64,000 nucleotides of DNA from Streptomyces marokkonensis (GTDB taxonomy: Bacteria > Actinomycetota > Actinomycetes > Streptomycetales > Streptomycetaceae). The DNA lies in the NCBI RefSeq assembly GCF_008312835.1, contig NZ_VSKS01000002.1, positions 248,001 through 312,000 on the forward strand, in the 5' to 3' direction. The position numbers were made by a program, and so were the translations under genes. A model generated the notes under the pieces. The model saw only the letters and a program-made list of their open reading frames with translations, was not told the origin of the DNA and did no database searches. Positions 6,098 to 13,232 of this stretch are shown piece after piece. How positions within the stretch are numbered: position 1 is the stretch's first letter; every line of letters starts with the position of its first letter.

Positions 6098-7374
6098 CGG
6101 ACACCGCGGCCGAGGACCCTTCCCGCATCGATCCGTCGACCCGCGTCCAGCTGCACGACCTCGCGGTGCGCCGGGACCGGGACGAGTGGATCGTGGGCCG
6201 CATGGCGACCCGGACCTTCGTCGCCCTCCCGGCCGCCGGGGCACGCGCGGTGGAACTCCTGGGCCGGGGCATGAGCGTGGCCCGGACGGAGGAGGAACTG
6301 CGCACCGAGACCGGTGAGGAGTTCGCGATCGCGGACTTCGTCCGGGACCTGACCGCCCTGGGGTTCGTCGCACGGATCGGGGACCGTCCGGTACCGGAGC
6401 CCGAACCGCCGCCCGCCTCACTGCCGTGGCTGCGCCCGCGCCACGTCCGGTTCGCCCTGCACCCGGCGCTTCCCGTGCTCGTCGCGGTCCTGCTGACGGC
6501 CGCCGTCGTCACCCTCGTCCGCCGTCCCGGCCTGATCCCCGGCTACCGCGACCTGCTGTGGAGCCCGCACGGCAGCCTGGTCCTGCTGAGCGGGGCGGCG
6601 GCCGGGTGGACGCTGCTGCTGGCCCATGAACTGGCCCACCTGGTCACCGCCCGCGCCGCCGGCGTGCCGGGGAGGATGCGGCTGGGCACCCGGTTGCAGT
6701 TCCTCGTCATGCAGACCGACATCAGTGGCATCGAACTCGCGCCCCGCCGCCACCGGCTGACGGCCTACCTGGCGGGCATCGCCCTCAACCTGTCCGTCGC
6801 CTCCGCCCTGGTCCTGGTCCTCGCCGTGACGGACACCGGCACGACGGCCCACCGGCTGACGGCCGCCGCCCTGCTGCTGCCGCTGCTGCCGCTGCCCTTC
6901 CAGCTGATGGTGTTCACGCGCACGGACGTGTACTTCGTCCTCCAGGACCTCACCGGCTGCCGGGACCTGTACGGCGACGGACTCGCCTACGCCCGCTACC
7001 GGTTCCGGCGGGCGGTGGCGGCCCTGCGCCCCGGCGCTCCCGCGAAGACCGCCGGGGCCGGTGACCCGAGCACCCGGCTGCCCCCGCACGAGCGCCGGGC
7101 CGTCCGCCTCTACAGCGCCGTCCTCGTGACCGGGACGGCGGCCTGTCTGACGTTCATGGCCGCCGTCACCCTCCCCCTCGACATCGCCCTGCTGGTCCGA
7201 GCCGTACGGGGACTGGGGCCCGAGCACGGTGCCGCGCGCAACGCCGACTCGGTGGCGGTGCTGGTCACCCTGGGCGGGGTCAACGTCCTGTGGCTGGTCA
7301 CCAAGTGGCGCGACCGCCGGTCACGCCGGGCCGGCGGGAGCGACCGCGGCCGGCTGCGGCGTGACGCGCCGTGA
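6094..7374 (+). CDS. M50-family membrane zinc metalloprotease with PqqD/RRE-like N-terminus
   Basis: A 426-residue membrane protein starting at a GTG inside the stop of the adenylyltransferase gene (GTGA overlap). Residues about 20-97 look PqqD/RRE-like (WIVGRMATRTFVALP, then FVRDLTALGFVARIG). Hydrophobic segments follow at about 123-142, 162-188, 223-246, 256-273, 345-370 and 385-405. The zinc motif is HELAH (H178, E179, H182) inside a membrane segment, and D278 in FTRTDVYFVLQDL is the expected third ligand, as in site-2 proteases. It probably cleaves or exports the modified peptide at the membrane. Translational coupling to the adenylyltransferase argues for a joint task. A general regulatory intramembrane protease is the alternative. 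Confidence 0.85.
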   Translation: MTDTAAEDPSRIDPSTRVQLHDLAVRRDRDEWIVGRMATRTFVALPAAGARAVELLGRGMSVARTEEELRTETGEEFAIADFVRDLTALGFVARIGDRPVPEPEPPPASLPWLRPRHVRFALHPALPVLVAVLLTAAVVTLVRRPGLIPGYRDLLWSPHGSLVLLSGAAAGWTLLLAHELAHLVTARAAGVPGRMRLGTRLQFLVMQTDISGIELAPRRHRLTAYLAGIALNLSVASALVLVLAVTDTGTTAHRLTAAALLLPLLPLPFQLMVFTRTDVYFVLQDLTGCRDLYGDGLAYARYRFRRAVAALRPGAPAKTAGAGDPSTRLPPHERRAVRLYSAVLVTGTAACLTFMAAVTLPLDIALLVRAVRGLGPEHGAARNADSVAVLVTLGGVNVLWLVTKWRDRRSRRAGGSDRGRLRRDAP

Positions 7375-7526
7375 GCCGGGCGCGTCGCGTGCCGGGCGCC
7401 GCGCCGCGGTCCACCCACGGGGCCGTTACCGTCACGGGCCTGGCCCATTACGTCGTGCAGGGCCCTTGTGCAAATCCTGTGGAACCCTCAATCTTTCGGC
7501 TGAAGCGCGGACTTGGCCATCGGTAT

Positions 7527-7542
7527 TGACATGATCCTGTCA
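7527..7542. promoter_or_regulatory. Inverted repeat upstream of the secreted protease gene
   Basis: TGACA and TGTCA arms flank 6 bases, about 95 bases upstream of the subtilase start. They sit beside a TTGACA that could serve as a -35. The rest of the 260-base gap (7375-7634) shows no gene that I can support. Confidence 0.3.
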
Positions 7543-7634
7543 GTGGCCGGTTCGCTGCGCCACACGCGCAGCCCGTGCGTCGACCGCACCACCCCCCACA
7601 GCACACGCACCACCGACTGAGGAGGAACCCTCAC

Positions 7635-9209
7635 ATGGCAGTGATGCGTCACCCCCGGCGAAGACTGGCCACCCTCGGAGCCGCGACCACCGCGGCCCTC
7701 GTCGCGGGCCTCGTCTCCGCTCTCCCCGCGGGCGCGGCCCCGGCCGCTCCTGAAGGCCGCATCCAGTACGCGGGCGCCGCGAACGCCGTCGCCGGCAGTT
7801 ACATCGTGACCCTGAAGGCCGACGAGGCCCGCTCCGGCTCCGCCGAGGGCCGCGCCCTGGCCGCGAAGTACGGCGCCGACATCGAGCGCACCTACACCAA
7901 GGCCCTCAACGGCTACGAGGTCGAGGCCTCCGAGGCCGAGGCGAAGCGTCTCGCCGCCGACCCGGCCGTCGCCTCCGTGGTCCAGAACCGCACCTTCCAC
8001 GTCACCGGCACCCAGCCCAGCCCGCCCTCCTGGGGCCTGGACCGGATCGACCAGCGCAGCCTCCCGCTCAACAGCTCCTACACCTACCCGGATTCGGCCG
8101 GGCAGGGCGTGACGGCGTACGTCATCGACACCGGCGTCCGCATCACCCACAGCGACTTCGGCGGCCGGGCCTCCTACGGCTACGACGCCATCGACAACGA
8201 CAACACCGCCCAGGACGGCCACGGCCACGGCACGCACGTCGCCGGCACGGTCGCGGGCGGCTCCTACGGCGTGGCGAAGAAGGCGAAGGTCGTCGGCGTC
8301 CGGGTGCTGAACAACTCCGGCTCCGGCACCACCGCGCAGGTCGTCGCCGGCATCGACTGGGTGGCGCGGAACGCGGTCAAGCCGGCCGTCGCCAACATGT
8401 CCCTCGGCGGCGGCGCGGACACCGCCCTCGACACGGCCGTCCGCAACGCCGTCGCCTCCGGCGTCACCTTCGTCGTCGCGGCCGGCAACGAGTCCACCAA
8501 CGCCTCCACCAAGTCCCCGGCCCGGGTGACCGAGGCGATCACCGTCGGCGCCACCACCTCCTCCGACGCCCGCGCCAGCTACTCCAACTACGGCTCCGTC
8601 CTGGACCTCTTCGCGCCGGGCTCCTCCATCACCTCCGCATGGAACAGCGGCGACACGGCCACCAACACCATCTCCGGCACGTCCATGGCGAGCCCGCACG
8701 TCGCCGGCGCCGCCGCCCTCCACCTGGCCGACAACCCCTCGGCCACCCCCGCCCAGGTCTCCTCCGCGCTGACCTCCGCCGCCACCACCGGCGTCGTCGG
8801 CAACCCGGGCAGCGGATCGCCCAACCGCCTGCTGTACGTGGGCGAGGGGGACACCACCCCGCCCGGTGACCGCTTCGAGAACACCGCCGACTACGCCATC
8901 GCCGACAACAGCACCGTCGAGTCCCCGGTCACCGTCTCCGGCGTCTCCGGCAACGCGCCCTCGGACCTGGCCGTCGAGGTCGACATCACCCACACCTACA
9001 TCGGCGACCTCCAGGTCCAGCTGATCGCCCCCGACGGCACGGCGTACACGCTGAAGTCGTACGGCACCGGCGGCAGCGCCGACAACATCAACACCACCTA
9101 CACCGTGAACGCCTCCGCGGAGCCGGCGAACGGCACCTGGAAGCTGCGCGTGAGCGACAACGCCCGGTACGACACCGGCCGGCTCAACGGCTGGGCCCTG
9201 CAGTTCTGA
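7635..9209 (+). CDS. Secreted subtilisin-like serine protease (S8) with P-domain
   Basis: A 524-residue exported protease. It has a signal peptide (Arg-rich start, hydrophobic core ATTAALVAGLVSAL, cleavage near AGAAPA) and an I9 inhibitor propeptide (SYIVTLKADEA to VVQNRTFHV). The S8 domain has catalytic Asp in YVIDTGV, His in GHGTHVAGT and Ser in GTSMASPHVAG, with Asn of AAGNES as the oxyanion residue. The last 110 residues (FENTADYAIADN onward) are a proprotein-convertase P-domain, a beta-jelly-roll module common in Streptomyces exoproteases. GAGGAGG lies just upstream of the ATG at 7635. A strong terminator follows, so it is probably monocistronic. It is a scavenging protease, but proximity leaves open a role in processing an exported peptide. 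Confidence 0.95.
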   Translation: MAVMRHPRRRLATLGAATTAALVAGLVSALPAGAAPAAPEGRIQYAGAANAVAGSYIVTLKADEARSGSAEGRALAAKYGADIERTYTKALNGYEVEASEAEAKRLAADPAVASVVQNRTFHVTGTQPSPPSWGLDRIDQRSLPLNSSYTYPDSAGQGVTAYVIDTGVRITHSDFGGRASYGYDAIDNDNTAQDGHGHGTHVAGTVAGGSYGVAKKAKVVGVRVLNNSGSGTTAQVVAGIDWVARNAVKPAVANMSLGGGADTALDTAVRNAVASGVTFVVAAGNESTNASTKSPARVTEAITVGATTSSDARASYSNYGSVLDLFAPGSSITSAWNSGDTATNTISGTSMASPHVAGAAALHLADNPSATPAQVSSALTSAATTGVVGNPGSGSPNRLLYVGEGDTTPPGDRFENTADYAIADNSTVESPVTVSGVSGNAPSDLAVEVDITHTYIGDLQVQLIAPDGTAYTLKSYGTGGSADNINTTYTVNASAEPANGTWKLRVSDNARYDTGRLNGWALQF

Positions 9210-9227
9210 CGCGGCCGGCGTCCTGCT

Positions 9228-9279
9228 GACGGGCACACCCTCGCCCCCGGGGAAGGATCCCCGGGGGCGAGGCCCGTCA
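9228..9279 (+). terminator. Strong hairpin terminator after the protease gene
   Basis: CCTCGCCCCCGGGG (9239-9252) pairs perfectly with CCCCGGGGGCGAGG (9259-9272) around a 6-base loop. An outer GACGGG/CCCGTC stem adds to it. There is no U-run, as is usual for Streptomyces. Confidence 0.85.
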
Positions 9280-9288
9280 CCCCGCGCC

Positions 9289-9304
9289 TACGATGCGCCT
9301 CGTG
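9289..9304 (+). promoter_or_regulatory. -10 element of a leaderless promoter
   Basis: TACGAT (9289-9294) lies 7 bases before the GTG at 9302. This is the geometry of leaderless transcripts, and no ribosome site precedes the GTG. Confidence 0.5.
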
Positions 9305-10459
9305 TCCATACCTCCGCCCCACGGGCCCCCGCACCAGGACGGCCCCCCGCCGCCGCAGTTCCCCTACGGCGGCCGGCCCGGTTTCGCGCCGTACGGGCTG
9401 TACGGGCCCGACGGGCCCCGGCCGCCCGCCGTCGTCAACGGTGTCGCCATCGCCGCCCTGGTCCTCGGCGTGCTGTGCTTCCTGCCGGCCATCGGGCTGG
9501 TGCTGGGGCTGGTCGCCCTGAGGCAGATCAAGCGGCGGGGGGAGCGCGGGCGGGGGATGGCGATCGCCGGATCCGTGCTGTCGTCACTCGGGCTCGCGCT
9601 GTGGACGGTGGCGCTCGCCACCGGGGTCGCGGCCGACGTCTGGCAGGGCGTCAAGGACGGTACGCGCGGCGACAGCGTCCTCGGCCTGCGCAAGGGCGAC
9701 TGCTTCAACTCGCCCGGCGGTCTCGAGGGCTGGGCCACGGACGCCGACCGGGTGCCCTGCGCGCGGGAGCACGACGGGGAGGTCTTCGCCGTCGTCACCG
9801 TGCCCGACGGCGCCTTCCCGGGCGACGCCCGCCTCACCGACACGGCCGACGAACGGTGCTACGCGCTCCAGGACGCCTACGTCATGGACACCTGGGCGCT
9901 GCCCGGCCACGTGGACGTCTACTACCTCACCCCGTCCCGGGAGAGCTGGGACTTCGGTGACCGCGAGATCACCTGCGTCCTCGGCAACCGGGACGCGCAG
10001 GCCACTCTCACCGGGTCGCTGCGCCGGGACCCGGCCACGCTGGACGCGCACCAGCTGGCCTATCTGAAGGCGGCCCGGGTGCTCGACACCGCGCTGCGCG
10101 ACGCGCCCGGGGCGGAGTACCCCGACGAGGACCTGAGCGACGACAAGGAGTGGGCCGGACGGGTCGAGGAGGCCCTCGCCGAGCAGACGAGGCTGCTGCG
10201 CGCCCACGAGTGGCCGGCCGGTGCCAGGCAGCCGGTGGCCGACCTGGCCGACGGTCTGGAGAAGGCGCGCCAGGAATGGGCCAGGGCGGCCGACGCAGCC
10301 GACGTGGGCGCCTACTACGGGCACGAGGAGAAGGGCCGGGAGCTGATCGATCCCCACAGGTCGGTCACCGCACGCAAGGCTCTGGGCCTGGCCACCACCC
10401 CGCCCTCGTACGACGACGAGGCGGAGCGCGAGCCGGAAAGCGGTGACATGAAGGTGTGA
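9302..10459 (+). CDS. DUF4190/septum-formation-domain membrane protein
   Basis: A 385-residue protein. It has a Pro/Gly-rich cytoplasmic start (PPPHGPPHQDG), then two membrane helices in the DUF4190 arrangement (VNGVAIAALVLGVLCFLPAI and GMAIAGSVLSSLGLALW). The rest is a large extracellular part with Cys residues (GDCFNSPGG, VPCAREHDGEVF, ERCYALQ, ITCVLGN), matching the septum-formation/DUF4190 proteins widespread in actinobacteria. The last 140 residues are charged and helical. The function is unknown. I prefer the GTG at 9302, leaderless, over the ATG three codons earlier because TACGAT lies 7 bases upstream and there is no ribosome site. It is flanked by terminators and reads as a single-gene unit. 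Confidence 0.8.
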   Translation: MSIPPPHGPPHQDGPPPPQFPYGGRPGFAPYGLYGPDGPRPPAVVNGVAIAALVLGVLCFLPAIGLVLGLVALRQIKRRGERGRGMAIAGSVLSSLGLALWTVALATGVAADVWQGVKDGTRGDSVLGLRKGDCFNSPGGLEGWATDADRVPCAREHDGEVFAVVTVPDGAFPGDARLTDTADERCYALQDAYVMDTWALPGHVDVYYLTPSRESWDFGDREITCVLGNRDAQATLTGSLRRDPATLDAHQLAYLKAARVLDTALRDAPGAEYPDEDLSDDKEWAGRVEEALAEQTRLLRAHEWPAGARQPVADLADGLEKARQEWARAADAADVGAYYGHEEKGRELIDPHRSVTARKALGLATTPPSYDDEAEREPESGDMKV

Positions 10460-10550
10460 CGGCCGCCATAGCGGGGAGAAAGTGCCTGCGTAAAGCCCTC
10501 ACCCGGCAGATGTCATCACATCGAGTGATTCTCTGGCCTTCGCTTGCCTG

Positions 10551-10592
10551 GTACAACCTACGGTTGCCACGCTGTTGCTGTCTGTACAACCT
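10551..10592 (+). promoter_or_regulatory. Direct repeats GTACAACCT upstream of the GntR gene
   Basis: Two exact 9-bp copies (10551-10559 and 10584-10592) lie 33 bp apart, about three helical turns. The second overlaps a TACAAC -10-like element, with TTGCCA 15 bases upstream of it. A likely autoregulatory operator for the adjacent GntR protein. Confidence 0.45.
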
Positions 10593-10606
10593 GATGGGAG
10601 TGGCCC

Positions 10607-11359
10607 GTGACATTCGGTGAGCAGCCGGCGTACCTGCGCGTCGCGGGTGATCTCCGCAAGAAGATCGTCGACGGCCGGCTGCCACCGCACACCCGCCTCC
10701 CCTCGCAGGCGAGGATCCGCGAGGAGTACGGCGTCTCGGACACGGTCGCCCTGGAGGCGCGCAAGGTGCTCATGGCGGAGGGGCTCGTCGAGGGCCGCTC
10801 CGGGTCGGGGACGTACGTGCGCGAGCGGCCGGTGCCCCGGCGGGTGGCCCGCTCCGGCTTCCGTCCGGAGCGCGGGGCCACGCCCTTCCGCCAGGAGCAG
10901 GCCGACGTGGGCGTCCGCGGCACCTGGGAGTCCAGCAGCGAGCAGACCGACGCCGGCGCCGCCGTCGCCGGCCGGCTCGGCATCGAGCCCGGTGACCGCG
11001 TGATGCGCACCAAGTACCTCTTCCGGGAGGCCGGTGAGCCGATGATGCTCTCCACCTCCTGGGAGCCGCTCGCCCTCACCGGCCGGACCCCCGTGATGCT
11101 CCCCGAGGAGGGCCCGCTCGGCGGCATGGGCGTCGTCGAGCGCATGCGCGCCATCGACGTGATCGTGGACAACGTCACCGAGGAGGTCGGCGCCCGCCCC
11201 GGCCTCGCCGAGGAGCTGGTCCTGCTGGGCGGCGTCCCCGGTCACGTCGTCCTGGTCATCCAGCGGACCTACTTCGCCTCGGGGCGCCCGGTCGAGACGG
11301 CGGACGTGGTCATCCCCGCCGACCGCTACCGGGCCGCCTACCACCTCCCGGTGAAGTAG
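10607..11359 (+). CDS. GntR-family (HutC/UTRA type) transcriptional regulator
   Basis: A 250-residue regulator. The N-terminal winged helix (residues about 5-70) contains YLRVAGDLRKKIVDGRL, then LPSQARIREEYGVSDTVALEARKVL (helix-turn-helix) and the wing GLVEGRSGSGTYV. Residues about 95-245 are a UTRA effector domain, ending DVVIPADRYRAAYHLPV. The effector is probably a small sugar or metabolite, but nothing here identifies it. The start is the GTG at 10607 with GGGAG upstream. Repeated GTACAACCT boxes just upstream suggest autoregulation. No obvious target operon is adjacent, so it may be a global or free-standing regulator. Confidence 0.93.
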   Translation: MTFGEQPAYLRVAGDLRKKIVDGRLPPHTRLPSQARIREEYGVSDTVALEARKVLMAEGLVEGRSGSGTYVRERPVPRRVARSGFRPERGATPFRQEQADVGVRGTWESSSEQTDAGAAVAGRLGIEPGDRVMRTKYLFREAGEPMMLSTSWEPLALTGRTPVMLPEEGPLGGMGVVERMRAIDVIVDNVTEEVGARPGLAEELVLLGGVPGHVVLVIQRTYFASGRPVETADVVIPADRYRAAYHLPVK

Positions 11360-11746
11360 CGCGGTCCCGGCCGGGCGGACCCCCGGGCCGTCCCGCTCCC
11401 GCCCCATCGCCCCCTCGCGCTCCTTTCCGCGCCCCCCGCCCCCGGGTCCGCTCCGGCGTGCCGCGCGGGCCGGCGCCGTCCCGCCGCCGTAGCAATCTGG
11501 CCGTTCTCGCAGGTCGCCCCCGGAGCGGGGCGCGCCGCGCGGTATGCCGCTGACCGGATGCGTCGGCCCTCGCGCACGGCGCACTGACCACCGTGCGCCC
11601 CCTGCGTACTGGCTGGTTGCGTGCCTCTTTGTGAAAAGGCGTATTCGCTCAGTGAAGGTAAGGCGTAGGCTCGGGCATATGCGGACTGGGGTTTCCTTAC
11701 CGGGCGGAGCGCGGCACAGGCCGCGGGCGGGAAGTGGAGGGGAGCG
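11360..11746. other. 387-base intergenic region
   Basis: No gene that I can support. The left half is extremely C/G-rich. The right part (about 11610-11700) is less GC-rich and holds a GGTAAGG/CCTTACC inverted repeat (11657-11663 and 11695-11701) around a TAGGCT -10-like hexamer (11666-11671). This is likely the promoter of the small protein gene at 11747. Confidence 0.5.
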
Positions 11747-11935
11747 ATGAACGACGGCACGGTGACTCTGCCCTGGCTCGTCGTGCGTCAGGACGACAAC
11801 GGAAATCGCTACCGGGTGGGCAGGTACGCGACCCGCGCCGAGGCGGAGAGGATCGCGGACAGCCTCGACGGGCCCGGACACAAACAGCTCTACTGGGTCG
11901 AGCGGATCACCCGGGACGGAACGTCGCCCGGCTGA
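11747..11935 (+). CDS. Small conserved SPOR-like protein, 62 residues
   Basis: A 62-residue protein with an excellent ribosome site (GGAGGGG) 4 bases before the ATG. The sequence WLVVRQDDNGNRYRVGRYATRAEAERIADSL has the beta-alpha pattern of a SPOR-like repeat and is of a type widely conserved and uncharacterised in Streptomyces. There is no signal peptide or membrane segment, so it is cytoplasmic as written, unlike true SPOR proteins that bind denuded peptidoglycan. It is followed 23 bases later by a NUDIX gene that seems to have its own leaderless promoter. The function is unknown. Confidence 0.8.
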   Translation: MNDGTVTLPWLVVRQDDNGNRYRVGRYATRAEAERIADSLDGPGHKQLYWVERITRDGTSPG

Positions 11936-11945
11936 CCCGCTGTCG

Positions 11946-11961
11946 TAGGCTCCGGCGCATG
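11946..11961 (+). promoter_or_regulatory. -10 element of a leaderless promoter (NUDIX gene)
   Basis: TAGGCT (11946-11951) lies 7 bases before the ATG at 11959, with no ribosome site in between. Confidence 0.55.
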
Positions 11962-12372
11962 AGCGAGCGGATCGTGGTGGTCGGTGCGGCCCTCTGGCAC
12001 GAAGGGCGGCTGCTCGCCGCCCGCAGGAGCGCGCCCGCCGAACTGGCCGGGCGCTGGGAGCTGCCCGGCGGCAAGGTGGAACCGGGCGAGACCCCGGACG
12101 CGGCGGTCGTACGGGAGTTGCGCGAGGAACTCGGCGTCGACGCCGAGGCGGGCGAGCGCGTCCCGGGCGAGTGGCCGCTGCGCACCCCGTACGTGATGCA
12201 GGTGTGGACCGCGCGCCTGCGCCCCGGATCCGCCGCACCCCGGCCCCTGGAGGACCACGACGAGCTGCGCTGGCTGACGCCCGACCGGATCTGGGACGTC
12301 GACTGGCTCGAGCACGACGTGCCGGCCGTCCGGGACACCCTCGCCCACCTCGGCCCCCGGCAGGGCGTGTGA
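11959..12372 (+). CDS. NUDIX hydrolase, MutT-like
   Basis: A 137-residue NUDIX pyrophosphohydrolase. The Nudix box is readable from GGKVEPGETPDAAV into VRELREELGV, matching the GX5EX7REUXEEXGU pattern with the metal-binding Glu residues in place. The N-terminal IVVVGAALWHEGRLLAARR and WELPGGKVE segments resemble 8-oxo-dGTP diphosphatases (MutT), so oxidised nucleotide clean-up is the likely role; another NTP substrate is possible. The ATG at 11959 is preceded by a TAGGCT box at leaderless spacing. The following gap leads to an RsbW-like gene that has its own promoter signal. Confidence 0.9.
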   Translation: MSERIVVVGAALWHEGRLLAARRSAPAELAGRWELPGGKVEPGETPDAAVVRELREELGVDAEAGERVPGEWPLRTPYVMQVWTARLRPGSAAPRPLEDHDELRWLTPDRIWDVDWLEHDVPAVRDTLAHLGPRQGV

Positions 12373-12457
12373 AGCGCTACTGCGGCGCGTGGACGCGGGG
12401 ATGACGGAGCGTGGGGCGCCTTCCCGCGCCGCTCGTGCCACGATGCGCCGCCGAACG

Positions 12458-12484
12458 GGGTACTCGGTGCGGGATATCGGGTAT
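12458..12484 (+). promoter_or_regulatory. Candidate SigB-type promoter
   Basis: GGGTA (12458-12462), 16 bases, then GGGTAT (12479-12484). This fits the GNNTN(14-16)GGGTA(C/T) pattern recalled for S. coelicolor SigB promoters. It lies about 74 bases upstream of an RsbW-like ATPase gene. Confidence 0.45.
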
Positions 12485-12557
12485 GGGCCTTTTGACCGCA
12501 TGAAGCCGGATAGGGAGGGATGTCCTCCCCGGGCTTCCTCACTCCCGCGGCGGGGAA

Positions 12558-12965
12558 GTGATCCGCGTGACCGACACCGACGGCGACTGGGCCGCGTGGA
12601 CGTTCTCCGCGGACCCGGGAGCCGTGCGCGCGGCCCGCTCCGCCGTCCGCGACCAGCTGCGGCTCTGGGGCCTCGACAGCGTCGGCGACCTCGCGGCCCT
12701 GCTGGTCAGCGAGCTGGTCACGAACGCCCTGCGGCACGCCACCGGCCCCATCGGCGTCCGCCTGGTTCGCCCCTGCGACCTCGCCGAAGTCCTCCTGGTG
12801 GAGGTCTCCGACCCGCTCCCCGACCCCCCGCGCGAACGCGCCGCGCGGCCGGAGGACGAGGGCGGGCGCGGACTGCAGCTGCTGGCCTCCGCCTCCCGCC
12901 GCTGGGGCACCCGCCCCGGGGCGGCCGGAAAGACCGTGTGGTTCGAACTCACGGTGCCCCGGTGA
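12558..12965 (+). CDS. RsbW-like HATPase (anti-sigma kinase type)
   Basis: A 135-residue histidine-kinase-like ATPase domain protein. The N box is SELVTNALRHATG, the G1 region VSDPLPDP and the G2 region EGGRGLQLLA, ending GKTVWFELTV. Stand-alone domains of this kind in Streptomyces act as anti-sigma factors that phosphorylate anti-anti-sigma proteins. The GTG at 12558 has GGCGGGG just upstream. A SigB-like promoter about 74 bases upstream fits a stress-sigma feedback loop. The next gene encodes a SpoIIE phosphatase fused to a similar ATPase domain, so this segment is a partner-switching cluster. The cognate sigma factor is not in the window. Confidence 0.9.
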   Translation: MIRVTDTDGDWAAWTFSADPGAVRAARSAVRDQLRLWGLDSVGDLAALLVSELVTNALRHATGPIGVRLVRPCDLAEVLLVEVSDPLPDPPRERAARPEDEGGRGLQLLASASRRWGTRPGAAGKTVWFELTVPR

Positions 12966-13232
12966 GGTCTCGCACGGGCGTTCACCGGTGTACGCGCCCC
13001 GCCCTTCCGTCGAGTGACCGGCGCCGCCCGGCGGAGGTTGTCGAAGAGGGGGGTTCGACGACGTGTCCGCTGGTTAGAAGACTGGAAGTGTTCTCACGGC
13101 GCGGACCGAAAAGCATCGGGACCGTGCTGTGATCGTGAACACCGTGTTGTGCGGCGCCGTAGTGCTGGATACTGCGGGCAGCCGCCCCCGGTGACCGGTG
13201 CCGGACGCGGTGAGCTGGAGGGGACGGTTCGC

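Noticed and set aside
7371-7529. A 52-codon frame whose GTG overlaps the M50 protease stop (GTGA), possibly a second peptide gene
   Set aside because: The sequence is Arg/Pro-rich with no codon-position bias, has no separate ribosome site and runs into the promoter region of the subtilase. The overlap is probably chance.
10515-10529. ATCAC/GTGAT inverted repeat upstream of the GntR gene
   Set aside because: Five-bp arms of this kind are expected by chance. The GTACAACCT repeats are the better operator candidate.
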